This document shows positions 43,817 through 53,118 of a stretch of DNA of 64,000 nucleotides, in pieces. The notes beneath the pieces are model-generated. The model was not told where the DNA came from and made no database searches. It saw only the letters and a list, made by a program, of their open reading frames with translations. Source of the DNA: JAWLAT01 sp041395325. GTDB taxonomy: Bacteria > Pseudomonadota > Gammaproteobacteria > Xanthomonadales > SZUA-5. How positions within the stretch are numbered: the first letter of the stretch is position 1; each line of letters starts with the position of its first letter. The DNA lies in contig JAWLAT010000001.1 in the NCBI GenBank assembly GCA_041395325.1, positions 1-64,000 of the forward strand. Reading direction: 5' to 3'. Position numbers and translations under genes: made by a program.

Positions 43817-45754
43817 CTAGAACCTGGCCTGAGTCAGTTCCCCCGCGCGCACCTCGACCTTCTCAATGACCTGTGGACTGGCGCCGATGGTCTCGACGCG
43901 ATAGCTGCCCGCCGGCAGGGTCACCGGGGCGCCGCCGATGACGCCCTTGGCGACTTCCGCCCCGGTGCTGTCGAGCACGCGGAAGGGGCCGGAGATCACG
44001 GTGCGCAGGGAGCGGGCCAACTCGTCGGCGGAGTTGGCGTCGAAGTAGCTGCCGCCGCCCAGGGTGGCCCACTGCTCGAAGGTGGCCTTCAGTTCGCTGT
44101 CCTCAATGGCGAAGCCGACGATGGAGATCTGCACGTCCAGGCCTTGGGCACGCAGCTGTTTGATCACCTGGGCGGGGTCGCCGTCGCAAGTCTCCTCGCC
44201 GTCGGTGATCAGGACCACGGTCTTGGCGCCTTGGGCGCCGGCCAGATCGGACTGGACCTTGGCCAGCGAGTCGGCGATCGGCGTCTTGGCCAGATTCATG
44301 GCATTGACCGCCTGGATCTGTGCGCTGGCGCGTTCCCGGTCCAGCGTGGACAGCGGGATCTCCAGATCGGTGCGGCACTGATCGGCTTGCTTGTGGCCGA
44401 ACACCCGCAGCGCAAACTGCCCCTGATCCGGCAGCTGCTCGCGGACCAGATCGACCAGCACGTTGCGGGCAATCTCAATGCGCCGAACCCCGTCCACCCG
44501 CTGCAGCATGCTGCCGGAGGCATCCAGGATCAGCTCCACCGCCCCTGAGCCACCCGCACTTGGGGGTCCGCCAGTCTGCCCTTCGCGCTCGAAAACCACC
44601 GCCAGTTGGCCAGCCGGTTCGACGACGATCGCGCGCCGCACCAGGATCGTCCCGCTTTGTGCGGTGCGGTAGCGCAACTCGTAGCGGCCATCGGTCGCCG
44701 GCAGCTTCAGGTCCAGCGGGTTGCGGCCGCTCAGGATGGTTGCGACCGACAGCGGTTTGGCGTTGTCGGCGCTGCCGGCAGCGAAAACGGCGACCGTATC
44801 GTAGTTGTTGCCAGGTCCCTCCCAGCGCACCTCGACGAGTGTGCCGGCGACCCCGCGCTCGGGTGCCTGCAGGTCGGCCGCAACCGCACCGATGCGAATG
44901 GGCGCGGTCGCCAGCACCTGACTGCTGCGCGCGGTGAGGTAGCGCAGCTCGTAGGTCCCGGCCTGTTCCGGCAAGCGCAGCGGCAGTGGATTCTTCTTGC
45001 TGACAATAGCCACGCTGGCCGCCGCCTTGCTGCCCTCTGCGGCACCGACCGGATAGAGCGCCAACAGATCGTACTGATTGCCCGGCCCTTCCCAGGTGAT
45101 CTCGATCGTGGCACCGACGTCGGCCTGCGCCGGTAACGTCAGCGAGGCCTGGACGCCAAACAGGGCAATCGGCCGCCGCGCCAGCACTCGCTTGGCCTGT
45201 CGGGTCAGGTAGCGCAACTCGAACTCACCGCTGAGCTCGGGCAGATTCATGCGCACCGGGCTCTTGCCCAGCACGGTCGCGCCGGCCAAGGCCTTGGCAT
45301 CGTCGGGCGCGCCCACGGCGTGCAGCTGAATCTGCTCGTAGCTGTTGCCGGGGCCGGTCCAGGCGATGTCGATGGGCGAGCCCATGGGTGCCCGTGGCGG
45401 CGCCTCCAGCGTGGTTTCCACATCGACCACTGCGATAGGCGCGCGACCTATGACCGCCTTGGCGCTGCGCGAGTAGTAGCGCAGTTGGTACTCGCCGGGC
45501 TCATCGGGCATCACCACCTGCACCGGGTTGCGACCGCTGGTGATGCTGGCCGAGTTGATCGCCTTGGCCTCATCAGCATCGCCCGGGCGGTTGATCATCA
45601 CCAGGTCGTACTGTTCGCCCGGGCCGTCGTAGTGCACCTCCAGCTTGGAGCCGATGGTGGCCGGCGACTGGAACTGCAGCGTTGCGGTTTGCGCGAGGGC
45701 CACGACCGAATGACCGACCGCGGCAAGGGCCAGAAACAAGACTCGAAGGTTCAT
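43817..45754 (-). CDS. Exported vWA protein with four tandem beta repeats
   Basis: A 645-residue exported protein. Signal peptide 1-21; then four tandem repeats of about 93 residues (roughly 24-113, 114-206, 207-299, 300-390), each with a WxGPGNxYD core and ending in a G-x-YELRY strand, for example EVRWEGPGNNYDTVAVF and ITWEGPGNQYDLLALY. A von Willebrand factor A domain follows at about 400-580 with an intact metal-ion site (DASGS at about 410, ITDGEET further on) and a short carboxypeptidase-regulatory-like tail. Probably a periplasmic or surface adhesion/scaffold protein. No chaperone or AAA partner is adjacent. Confidence 0.85.
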   Translation of the reverse strand: MNLRVLFLALAAVGHSVVALAQTATLQFQSPATIGSKLEVHYDGPGEQYDLVMINRPGDADEAKAINSASITSGRNPVQVVMPDEPGEYQLRYYSRSAKAVIGRAPIAVVDVETTLEAPPRAPMGSPIDIAWTGPGNSYEQIQLHAVGAPDDAKALAGATVLGKSPVRMNLPELSGEFELRYLTRQAKRVLARRPIALFGVQASLTLPAQADVGATIEITWEGPGNQYDLLALYPVGAAEGSKAAASVAIVSKKNPLPLRLPEQAGTYELRYLTARSSQVLATAPIRIGAVAADLQAPERGVAGTLVEVRWEGPGNNYDTVAVFAAGSADNAKPLSVATILSGRNPLDLKLPATDGRYELRYRTAQSGTILVRRAIVVEPAGQLAVVFEREGQTGGPPSAGGSGAVELILDASGSMLQRVDGVRRIEIARNVLVDLVREQLPDQGQFALRVFGHKQADQCRTDLEIPLSTLDRERASAQIQAVNAMNLAKTPIADSLAKVQSDLAGAQGAKTVVLITDGEETCDGDPAQVIKQLRAQGLDVQISIVGFAIEDSELKATFEQWATLGGGSYFDANSADELARSLRTVISGPFRVLDSTGAEVAKGVIGGAPVTLPAGSYRVETIGASPQVIEKVEVRAGELTQARF

Positions 45755-45898
45755 GACGGCGACCCGTCGGCTGAGAACCGCGCCACCATGCAGACCGGGT
45801 TCGGCAGTGTCAACGCCAGCCGCTTGGTGGACCCTGGTCGCCTCGTGCGAGCGTGATTGGCTCCGGGCTCAGCTTCCCCGAGCGCGCGGGATCAAGCT

Positions 45899-45918
45899 CG
45901 CCGGCGCGGACGCCGGCG
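45899..45918. terminator. Hairpin between two minus-strand genes
   Basis: CGCCGGCG-CGGA-CGCCGGCG, a perfect 8-bp stem, 35 bases past the stop of the small periplasmic gene. No T tract; possible terminator. Confidence 0.45.
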
Positions 45919-45952
45919 GTCCCGGGGAGTGGGTTGCGGGGTCTGGGTGTCC

Positions 45953-46540
45953 TTACCGACCGGCCGATAGCTGATCGGAGTCCAGGCGTTGAATTTCCTG
46001 GGCGAGGCTGGCTTCAACGTCGACGGTGTATTGCTTCATCCCGGCGAGCAGTTCCTCACTGTAGCTTTCATCGCTGGCTTCGAGCTTCGCGGCGGCGACG
46101 TCCATGTCGGTGCGGGCGGCGGTGGCCTGCTCGTGCAGGGTGCGAAGCTGGTCGACGGCGCTACGCGCGGCATCGCGCTGCGCTTGCGTCGCGTCGGGCT
46201 GTTTGGAGGCGGCGACGGTGGCGCGAACCGACTTGATCGAGCGGGTGTACTGGCCTGCCGCCTGCAGCGAGCGCCGCACGATGGCGTTGAGGGCGAGCAC
46301 GGTGGCTTCGGTGAAGGCCGGCTTGATCTCGTCCAGGGTCACTTCGGCCACTTCCCGGCCCTGCACCGAACCGGGCACATCCTGGCGCGTGTAGCGTGGA
46401 TTGGCCGGGTCGGTGGCATCGCTCTGCTGCACGACCGCCGCTGCGGGTTTGGAATTCGTGGTCGGCTCAGCCGCGTGGGTCAGCGTGCTGACCAGGCCCA
46501 ACACCAGCGATGCATTGCATAGGAACGTCAGAAATCTCAT
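45953..46540 (-). CDS. Uncharacterised periplasmic protein
   Basis: I do not recognise this 195-residue protein. It has a signal peptide (residues 1-23, cleaved after THA), a Pro/Ala-rich segment, then a long helical region (about 75-190) rich in Ala, Arg and Gln that could form a helical bundle or coiled coil. ATG 46540 begins the signal peptide; the 12 residues upstream are not needed. It lies between the vWA gene and the haloperoxidase gene with hairpins on both sides, so it appears to be transcribed alone. Confidence 0.7.
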   Translation of the reverse strand: MRFLTFLCNASLVLGLVSTLTHAAEPTTNSKPAAAVVQQSDATDPANPRYTRQDVPGSVQGREVAEVTLDEIKPAFTEATVLALNAIVRRSLQAAGQYTRSIKSVRATVAASKQPDATQAQRDAARSAVDQLRTLHEQATAARTDMDVAAAKLEASDESYSEELLAGMKQYTVDVEASLAQEIQRLDSDQLSAGR

Positions 46541-46563
46541 CGTTGTATTCCACTCCGTGCGGA

Positions 46564-46590
46564 AACGGCGCGCCACGCGGGCGCGCCGTT
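46564..46590 (-). terminator. Terminator of the haloperoxidase gene
   Basis: AACGGCGCGCC / GGCGCGCCGTT, a perfect 11-bp stem with a 5-base loop; on the minus strand the 3' arm continues into TTTCC. It lies 16 bases past the stop. Confidence 0.75.
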
Positions 46591-46606
46591 CAGTGACGAC
46601 TTCGAA

Positions 46607-48358
46607 CTAGTTCGTCGGCGAGAACGCGTCGACCTGGCTGATGATCCAGTTCGCGATGTTCACGCCCAGTGCCTGACCTTGTAGATCATCGTAGGTCCAG
46701 TGCACGCCGTTATGAATCCGGCTGACACCATTGGCAAGCTGCGCATCGGACAGCTGGGCATAGAGAATCGGCACCAGCGGACGCGGGGTTCCACTCGGAT
46801 CGACGCCCTGGCCGTTGTATTCATCCGACACGAAGGTGAATGGCGTGGCATCGCCGTATTCGGAAGCCAGCACGGTCATGGTGGCGGCACCGAAGGTGGC
46901 ATGTCCGGACGGGTACGAGGGGAACGGCGGCGTCGGACGGACGAAGTCCTCTCCAGCCGGCAACTCGACGTTGAGGATCGACACGCCGACCGGATCCCAG
47001 GTGGGGTCAGCCACGGTGGCCGGATTGCCCTCATCGATGCGGATGCCGGTGACCGGTCGCCAGTAGTTGTAGTAGTACTTCGAATCCCACGCGGCGATGC
47101 CCGAATCGCCCAGGGCCGCATTGACCATGGCGATCATGCGCAGGATCTCCACCGCATCGGCCGCACAAGGCGCCGGGCTTACCGGCACGCTGCCCGTCAT
47201 CGGATCGATGGCGTTGGGGTTGTCGCAGCCCAGTTCCTGCAGGATCACGCCCATCGCGTACTGGTTGTACATCCGCGGTGGCGTGCCGAGCAGCGGCACG
47301 GCGTCGTAGCCCCAGAAATTGCCGTTGAAGCGGGTGGCGGGTGTCGACGTCGAACCCGGCTGCTCCGGCGAACGTCCCAACGCGGCGACTTCGTTGTAGG
47401 CGTCGACATAGGCGGTGGTGCCGGCGGCGGGATAGGGCGGAATGCGGAACTGGTTGCCGGCAGACAGGGTGAACGGCTTCACACCGCCCCAGTAGGCGCC
47501 GAGCGACACATTGAAATTGAGCTGGTCGAACTCCGGCGTGTTCGGATCCGGTGTCCAATCGAACAGCCCGGTGGCGCCGTCGTTGACCGTGCCGCCGCGA
47601 TAGGTGGCCGTGCCATCGGCGATGCGCCCGCCCTGACCGAAGGAGGGCTCGGCGTCGCGAGAGCGGTCGTTGACGCGCTCAATCAGCATCCTGAGCGCGA
47701 CCTGATTGCCGAACAGGACTCCCCGGGCGACTTTGCCAATGGGCTGATTGAGTTGGGCCATGTCCGACAGCAGCAGGGCGTCGAGCGCCTGCCTGCGCCA
47801 GGGAAACAGCGCCGTGAGCACACGGTGCGCGGCGGCACTGATGGCGGCATCCTTCGATGAATTGTGCGTCAGCGTGTTGAAGTGGATATTCAGGTAGGGC
47901 TCGTAGGCCTCGTCATAGGCGTTGCCGGCGTCGAACATGGCAATCGACACCATGGCCAGTGCCCGGCTGGTGCGGCCCGGTCCGCCCTGCACAAACGGTG
48001 GCAGACCACCGAAGTCAGCCGAACCGGTGTGGTCCAGCGCAATGGTGTCGAGCAGTACGTCATGCCAGAAGATGACGCGGTCGGCGGTGGTGTTCAGCGT
48101 CGGTGCCGTGGTCTTGGCCGACAGCTGCGTGAGCACGCTTTGAGTGAGTGCGTGCTTGCTGGTCCGGCCGAGGTAGCCCAGCTTCTGGACGTCGGTGAAT
48201 TTCTGAGTGGTGTCCTCGATGTCGTCAGCCACGGCTGGACCGGCGATCAGCAGGGAGGCTGACAGCGCCAGCGCGGCCATCCGGCCAACGCCATGTGAAC
48301 TCATTGCAGCTTTGCCGCGCGGGCAAGGCGTAGCCGGTACGCCCGAATGGGTGATCAT
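46607..48358 (-). CDS. Vanadium-dependent haloperoxidase/PAP2-superfamily protein
   Basis: A 583-residue exported protein of the vanadium haloperoxidase family, which shares its active site with acid phosphatases. The vanadate/phosphate-binding motifs are visible: KYYYNYWRPVTGIR (about residue 425), PFPSYPSGHATFGAA (about 485) and RIHNGVHWTYDDLQG (about 550). The N-terminus has a long signal sequence whose hydrophobic core starts near residue 27. ATG 48358 is supported by AAGGA seven bases upstream; ATG 48304 is the alternative. Halide use and substrate cannot be predicted; a phosphatase role is also possible. Confidence 0.87.
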   Translation of the reverse strand: MITHSGVPATPCPRGKAAMSSHGVGRMAALALSASLLIAGPAVADDIEDTTQKFTDVQKLGYLGRTSKHALTQSVLTQLSAKTTAPTLNTTADRVIFWHDVLLDTIALDHTGSADFGGLPPFVQGGPGRTSRALAMVSIAMFDAGNAYDEAYEPYLNIHFNTLTHNSSKDAAISAAAHRVLTALFPWRRQALDALLLSDMAQLNQPIGKVARGVLFGNQVALRMLIERVNDRSRDAEPSFGQGGRIADGTATYRGGTVNDGATGLFDWTPDPNTPEFDQLNFNVSLGAYWGGVKPFTLSAGNQFRIPPYPAAGTTAYVDAYNEVAALGRSPEQPGSTSTPATRFNGNFWGYDAVPLLGTPPRMYNQYAMGVILQELGCDNPNAIDPMTGSVPVSPAPCAADAVEILRMIAMVNAALGDSGIAAWDSKYYYNYWRPVTGIRIDEGNPATVADPTWDPVGVSILNVELPAGEDFVRPTPPFPSYPSGHATFGAATMTVLASEYGDATPFTFVSDEYNGQGVDPSGTPRPLVPILYAQLSDAQLANGVSRIHNGVHWTYDDLQGQALGVNIANWIISQVDAFSPTN

Positions 48359-48699
48359 CGTCGGTTCCTTGTGGCTTGTCCGTGCATTGACGGAAGTGAA
48401 GACTGCCCCTGCCCGACCATATTGCCTTGTGGTGAATTACATTGTGTGACCACTTTCACACCGTGTTCACATCAATGAAGATTGGTGAAGGACGGACCAT
48501 CCCCCTGTTTTCCAGTCAAGTCAACCTCGAAGCAAATGAGTCGCCTTCGGAGTCGGCGCAACCGGTCATTGGCAGATCCCTCGATCGCTCGGATGCCGGC
48601 GTGTGCAGGGGCCAGGTTGCAGCCCCCCAAATCGCTGATCGCCCCGGCCCTGCGGCAGCCGTGAGTGGCTGAGGCAGGGTCGGGGCGATCGGGGGAGGC
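48359..48699. other. Intergenic region: haloperoxidase promoter and DUF5666 hairpin
   Basis: No gene in 341 bases. It holds the haloperoxidase leader (48359-48450, A+T-richer) and a very long hairpin next to the DUF5666 gene. Confidence 0.5.
48637..48690 (-). terminator. Long hairpin downstream of the DUF5666 gene
   Basis: GATCGCCCCGGCCCTGC pairs with GCAGGGTCGGGGCGATC over 17 bp with one G-U pair; after a 2x2 internal loop the stem continues CAGCC / GGCTG around a GTGAGT loop. It begins 10 bases past the stop codon. It lacks a T tract but should end transcription or protect the 3' end. Confidence 0.7.
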
Positions 48700-50217
48700 C
48701 TATTCGAAACCGTTCTGGAACAGTGGCGGCTCGCCGCCGAGGGCGGTCACGGTGCCGCGGCTGATGCCCTGGCCGATGCCCTTGCCGGCGCGATTCTGCG
48801 GGGCGGGGGCATCTTCGAGATGGATGCGGGCGGGGATCAGCGAGGCGGTGACCGGGTCGTAGAGGGCGTCCTCGGCCGAGACCACCATGCCCACTTGCAG
48901 CAGGGCGTAGAACTCCATCGCCGTGATCAGATTGTCTTCGTGATCGCGGAACTGGGCGGCGCTGGTGTCGACGCTGTTGCCGAGGATGGTCAGTACCGGT
49001 TCGGCGATCTCGGCCACCGGGCCCTGCAGGCGGGTGTCGGTGAGATCGGGATTGCCGCGCTCACGAATGCGGCTGGCGTAGAGGCTGCCATCGCTGTCGA
49101 CAAAGGCGCGCACCTCGACCTGCGTCATCTGGCTCAGGCCATTGGCGGCCAGGCCGTCCTCGTCGCGGGTCTGCGGGGTGAAAGCGACCAGATTGCCCAT
49201 GATCGTGACTCCTTCGTCGGGCGTGATGTCCGCGCTGTCGAGGGGCGCCATGAAGCGGGCCTGGGCCTGCGTGAAGCGAATCTCGTGCGCCGTGAGGATC
49301 TGCGTGCTGCTGTCAAAGCTGCCTTCCGCCTCGACCCGCACACCGACGTCCAGATCGTCGATACCGCCGCCGCGGTACTCGGTCTGTGCGGTGGCCTGCA
49401 CCGTCACATCCAGCAGACTGAAGCTGGGCGGATCGGGAAGCGGATCGGGCAGAGCCGAGATCAGGCCTTCCAGTGACGCGGTCACCGTGCCCGGCGGCGG
49501 GTTGCCGAAGTTCGGGTCCTCGCAGTGCAGTTCAATCAGCTGGTCCAGCACCGAGGCCGCGGTGTAGGCCGGGTTCGGCAGCGCCTCGAGTTCGACGTAG
49601 ACACCGTCGATCACGCCCAACGGACACTCGGTCGGCGTGACGCCGGTGCTGTCGACGGCCTGAGCGCCGATGGCGAAGCCGTTGGCCGTGGCCTGGCTGA
49701 CCTGACCGACCAGCTTCCAGTCCTGGGTGGGATTGGTCAGCAGGACGACGCGGCTGGCGCTGATGACGCCGCTGTCGGCATCGAGGTAACCGCTGACCTC
49801 GAGCAGATCACCAACAACCAGCGTGGTGGGGTCAGTGAAGCCCTCCAGCACCGTATCGGCGGTCAGGGTCAGCGGCTGGTTCAGCACGCTCAGCGGGTCG
49901 GTGGCGGTCACCGGGCCGCGGGCGAGATTGTCGAACTGGACCTGCTGGGCCTGACCCTGATTGGCCCCATCGGGCACGTTGGTGGCCAAGACCAGCGTGC
50001 TGAAGCCCGGTCCCAGGGTGGCCGCAGTGGCGGCGCTGATCGGCGTTCCATCCAGCTCGAAGGTGGTCTGCGCGGTGATCTGAAAGACACGCTGGCCATT
50101 GATGGTGATCGCCGTTGGATCCTGCGCCTGGGCCTGCGCGGCCAACGCCAGCAGAACAGCTGGTGCCAGGCTGCGCAGGGTGGAGCGAGTGGGACGGTGA
50201 GGTTGGATGGGGTGCAT
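48700..50217 (-). CDS. Exported DUF5666-repeat protein with NGFE tail
   Basis: A 505-residue exported protein. Signal peptide 1-32 (ending AQAQA); three or four OB-like DUF5666 repeats follow, recognisable by phrases such as VGDLLEVSGYLDADSGVISA, LDVGVRVEAEGSFDSST and TQVEVRAFVDSDGSLYASRI, each ending in an A-x-R strand. DUF5666 proteins are secreted or surface proteins without known activity. The C-terminus GEPPLFQNGFE repeats the tail pattern of two other proteins here. AGGAGAG precedes ATG 50217. Divergent from the FG-GAP gene across about 260 bases. Confidence 0.87.
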   Translation of the reverse strand: MHPIQPHRPTRSTLRSLAPAVLLALAAQAQAQDPTAITINGQRVFQITAQTTFELDGTPISAATAATLGPGFSTLVLATNVPDGANQGQAQQVQFDNLARGPVTATDPLSVLNQPLTLTADTVLEGFTDPTTLVVGDLLEVSGYLDADSGVISASRVVLLTNPTQDWKLVGQVSQATANGFAIGAQAVDSTGVTPTECPLGVIDGVYVELEALPNPAYTAASVLDQLIELHCEDPNFGNPPPGTVTASLEGLISALPDPLPDPPSFSLLDVTVQATAQTEYRGGGIDDLDVGVRVEAEGSFDSSTQILTAHEIRFTQAQARFMAPLDSADITPDEGVTIMGNLVAFTPQTRDEDGLAANGLSQMTQVEVRAFVDSDGSLYASRIRERGNPDLTDTRLQGPVAEIAEPVLTILGNSVDTSAAQFRDHEDNLITAMEFYALLQVGMVVSAEDALYDPVTASLIPARIHLEDAPAPQNRAGKGIGQGISRGTVTALGGEPPLFQNGFE

Positions 50218-50479
50218 GACAGCTCTCCTGGACGCTTGAAGGGCGCGTCACGCAGGCCAGTGGGCCGATCCGTGCAGCGCTGGATGCAGACTAGGCAGGC
50301 CACCCTCGGGATGGGGCCGGCTGGGTCTTTTCACCTGTGCGCGCTGGGTGGCATCGCGACGATTTGGCGGCGTTTCGTGCGCACTGACACGAGGCCTGAG
50401 GCAAAACACCCAGCCCGTGCTTGACAGCATTTGGCCTGGCCGACGCTAATCGCCCCATCGTGTTGCGGAATTCCGACCC

Positions 50480-51700
50480 ATGAGCACTGCGAGCTTGCTG
50501 CGAAGCGCTCTGTTGCTGGTCCTGACCAGTCACGCGGTCGTGGCCCACGGCCAGACCCGACTGGTCGCACCGGCCGCGCAGAATCGCGCCGAGATGGCGA
50601 TCAGCCAGGCCGGCAGCGGCGGCTGGTGGGCATTCGGCAGCCCGGGTGAGAGCGGCGATCGTGGTGCGGCGCAGCTGTATCTGTGCAGCGGCCAGAGCTG
50701 TGCGCACCAGCAACGCCTGGCACCGGGCGAACTGGCCGTCGATGACCGCTTCGGCGTGGCCGTGGCCATCGATGGCAGCCGGCTGGCGGTCGCGGCACCG
50801 GGCCGCGGTGAAGGCGCGGTCTATCTGTTCCAGCTCAGCGGCGGCAGCTGGAGTCTGCAGCAGCGGCTGGACGCGCCGGCGCCAGGCGGCGAAGCCTTCG
50901 GGTCGGCGCTGGCGCTGACCGGCAACCGTCTGTTTGTGGGTGCGCCCAAAGCCAGCGCGGCTGCCGGCGCCGTGCATGTCTACACCGAAGCGGCGGGAAG
51001 CTGGACCCTGCAGGCGCAGCTGGATGCCGATGATCCGCAAACCAGTGCGGCCTTCGGCAGCAGTCTGGCGGTGTCCGGCAGCGGCCTGCTGGTTGGCGCG
51101 CCGGGGGCCCACGACGGCGCTCCTGGCAGTCATGCGCAGGGCGCCGCCTATGTGCTCAACGCCGCTGCGCCGCACGCCCAGCTGGTGCGCCTGCAGGCAC
51201 CCACCGCGCCGCAAGGTGCCCGCTACGGCAGCGCCGTGGCGATCGGCAGCGGTCGGCTGTTGATTGGTGCACCGAAAGCGGCGGCTGGTGTGGGCAATGC
51301 GGTCGTGTACGACGGCAGCGGCGCCAGCTGGTCCGCCTCGGCCGTGCTCAACCTGGGCGACGGTGTGCCCGGTGACCGCGTTGGCTGGTCGGTCGCGCTG
51401 CTGGGCGACCAGGCAGTGATCGGCGCGCCCTTCGCACTGGCCGGCTGCGGCCGTGTGCTCAGCGCCACCTTCAATGGTGTCGGCTGGGGGCCGCTGGTGG
51501 ACGTGCCCGGTGGCAACGCGGTATTGGGCCAGCTACGAGGCTATTCGGTGGCCTTGAGCGGCACCGTCGTCGCCCAGGGAGCGCCGGGTTATGCCGGCGG
51601 GGACAGCCATCAGGGTGCAGCGCTGCTGCTGGATCAGGCGGATGCCGTGTTCAGCGGCGACTTTGAGGCTCTGCCTGAGGATGTTTGCGTGGTGCCTTGA
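50480..51700 (+). CDS. Exported FG-GAP repeat protein
   Basis: A 406-residue exported protein: signal peptide 1-24, then about six to seven integrin-like FG-GAP blades (residues 30-385), each with an FGxAVAIDGSRLAVAAPG- or FGSSLAVSGSGLLVGAPG-type core, forming a beta-propeller. The calcium-binding DxDxDG loops of true integrins are mostly missing. Near the end it reads DAVFSGDFE, a variant of the LFxNGFE tail followed by nine extra residues (ALPEDVCVV). Function unknown; probably extracellular. Confidence 0.82.
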   Translation: MSTASLLRSALLLVLTSHAVVAHGQTRLVAPAAQNRAEMAISQAGSGGWWAFGSPGESGDRGAAQLYLCSGQSCAHQQRLAPGELAVDDRFGVAVAIDGSRLAVAAPGRGEGAVYLFQLSGGSWSLQQRLDAPAPGGEAFGSALALTGNRLFVGAPKASAAAGAVHVYTEAAGSWTLQAQLDADDPQTSAAFGSSLAVSGSGLLVGAPGAHDGAPGSHAQGAAYVLNAAAPHAQLVRLQAPTAPQGARYGSAVAIGSGRLLIGAPKAAAGVGNAVVYDGSGASWSASAVLNLGDGVPGDRVGWSVALLGDQAVIGAPFALAGCGRVLSATFNGVGWGPLVDVPGGNAVLGQLRGYSVALSGTVVAQGAPGYAGGDSHQGAALLLDQADAVFSGDFEALPEDVCVVP

Positions 51701-51771
51701 GGCGCCTTGGCGGGGCGCGTGATCGCCTAACGGTCTGGATTCTGTCGATGCGCTGCAGAATGGTGCCTCCG

Positions 51772-51793
51772 GTGGGAGCAAGCTCGCTCTCAC
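51772..51793. repeat. REP-like palindrome
   Basis: GTGGGAGC-AAGCTC-GCTCTCAC, an imperfect palindrome (one G-U pair) between convergent genes, resembling the REP elements GTGGGAGC-GAGCTT-GCTC known from Pseudomonas and relatives. Only one copy was noticed in this window. Confidence 0.35.
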
Positions 51794-51850
51794 AACGGCC
51801 TACGGCCAATGGCGCTCCTGCTGTGCGGATTCGTTAGAGGGCGCGGCCGC

Positions 51851-52495
51851 TCAATCCAGCAAGCCATGCTTGACCGCATAGCGGATCAGCTCTGCCGTGT
51901 TGCGTACGCCGAGCTTGTCGAGGACGCGAAAGCGATGGTTCTCGGCGGTCTTGGCACTGATGTCCAGCTGCCGGGCGATTTCCTTGGTGGTCATGCCCTC
52001 GACGATCAGATGAAAGACCTCACGCTCACGATCGGTGAGGTCGCGGTAGGGGTCTTCGATTCGTGCCTGTGGACGCTGGAACTGCTCGGCCAGGATCTGC
52101 GAGGCATGGCTGCCGAAATAGCCTCGGCCGGCGGCCAGCGCGCGGACCGCATTGAGCAACTCGTCGGTGGCCGAGTCCTTCAACAGAAAGCCGGCGGCAC
52201 CGGCGCGCACCACGTGCAGGACGTATTCCTCTTCCGTGTGCATGGTCAGCACCAGGATGCGGGTCTGCTCCAGCTCCTTGCTGAGGCGGCGCACCACCTC
52301 GATGCCATTGAGCCGGGGCATCGAAATGTCCAGCACCACCACATCGGGCTCGGTCTTCAGGACCAGCTCCAGTGCGCTGGCGCCGTCGGCAGCCTGGCCG
52401 ACCACCTGGCAGTCGCCGCTGCGATTGAGCAGGGCGACCAGGCCCTCGCGCAGGATGGTGTGATCGTCGGCGACAACGACGCGTATCGGCTTCAA
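51851..52495 (-). CDS. NarL/FixJ-family response regulator
   Basis: A 214-residue two-component response regulator. The receiver domain (residues 1-120) shows the acidic pocket VVVADDHTILREGL, the phosphoacceptor Asp in VVVLDISMPRLNG (about residue 54) and the Lys in FLLKDSATDELL. The LuxR-type helix-turn-helix (about 145-210) includes LTDREREVFHLIVEGMTTKE and NHRFRVLDKLGV. It overlaps the histidine kinase gene by four bases, so the two form a cognate pair. Target genes are unknown; the neighbouring FHA-GAF/kinase genes are candidates. Confidence 0.93.
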   Translation of the reverse strand: MKPIRVVVADDHTILREGLVALLNRSGDCQVVGQAADGASALELVLKTEPDVVVLDISMPRLNGIEVVRRLSKELEQTRILVLTMHTEEEYVLHVVRAGAAGFLLKDSATDELLNAVRALAAGRGYFGSHASQILAEQFQRPQARIEDPYRDLTDREREVFHLIVEGMTTKEIARQLDISAKTAENHRFRVLDKLGVRNTAELIRYAVKHGLLD

Positions 52496-53118
52496 GGGCT
52501 GACCTCCGGCAATGGCAACTTGACGCGCAGCTGCAGGCCCTCGCCCGGCGTCGATTCCAGCGACAGCTCGCCATCGAACAGACGCACCCGCTCAGCCACG
52601 CTGGCCAGCCCGGTGCTCTCACCCTGGCCAGCGCGGGCCAGCGCCTGTTCCACATCACAGCCGCGGCCATCGTCGACGATGAGCAGGGTCAACCGGCGCG
52701 CGCGGCCAGTCAGGCGAATCACCACATGGCTGGCCTGAGCATGTTTCTGCGCATTGGCCAGGGCTTCCTGGGCAACGCGGAAAATCAGCGTGGCCAGATC
52801 GCGATCGAGCGGCTCCGGCAGGCCGCGTACATCCACCTCGACCTGAAAGCCGCCCTCGGCGCTGCTGTGCCGGGCCAGCCAGTTGAGGGCCGCTTCCAGA
52901 CCCAGGTCGTCGAGGATCTGCGGGCGCAACAGCCGCGACAGTGCGCGGGTCTCGGCCAGAGCGGTCTCGCACAGCTCCAGCGCCTGATTCAAGCGGCTGA
53001 TCGCGTCTCCCTCGACTTCATCACCCAGCTGCAACAAGCGGTGACGCATCGCCGTCAGATGCTGACCGATGCCGTCGTGCAGTTCTCGCGCAAGACGCCG
53101 CCGTTCGTCTTCCTGCAC
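52492..53118 (-). CDS. Sensor histidine kinase (HisKA_3 type), 5' end frameshifted
   Basis: A NarX-type cytoplasmic kinase. The dimerisation/phosphorylation helix ERRRLARELHDGIGQHL carries the phosphoacceptor His; the ATPase domain has the N box EALANAQKHAQ, DDGRG and GLASVAERVRLF. The uninterrupted frame begins only at GTG 53118, but coiled-coil sequence (RLAEQQNRLFAQLEAG) continues in the same frame to about 53206, where no start exists. An ATG at 53269 with AGGA seven bases upstream opens MTNLASTPMASQAPDLRSE in another frame; removing one base near 53210 joins the two. The true gene is therefore probably 52492-53269, about 258 residues. Confidence 0.82.
   Translation of the reverse strand: MQEDERRRLARELHDGIGQHLTAMRHRLLQLGDEVEGDAISRLNQALELCETALAETRALSRLLRPQILDDLGLEAALNWLARHSSAEGGFQVEVDVRGLPEPLDRDLATLIFRVAQEALANAQKHAQASHVVIRLTGRARRLTLLIVDDGRGCDVEQALARAGQGESTGLASVAERVRLFDGELSLESTPGEGLQLRVKLPLPEVSP

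Noticed and set aside
51772..51793. Possible intrinsic terminator rather than REP
   Set aside because: No T tract and it matches the REP-like GTGGGAGC...GCTC pattern better, although a termination role is still possible.
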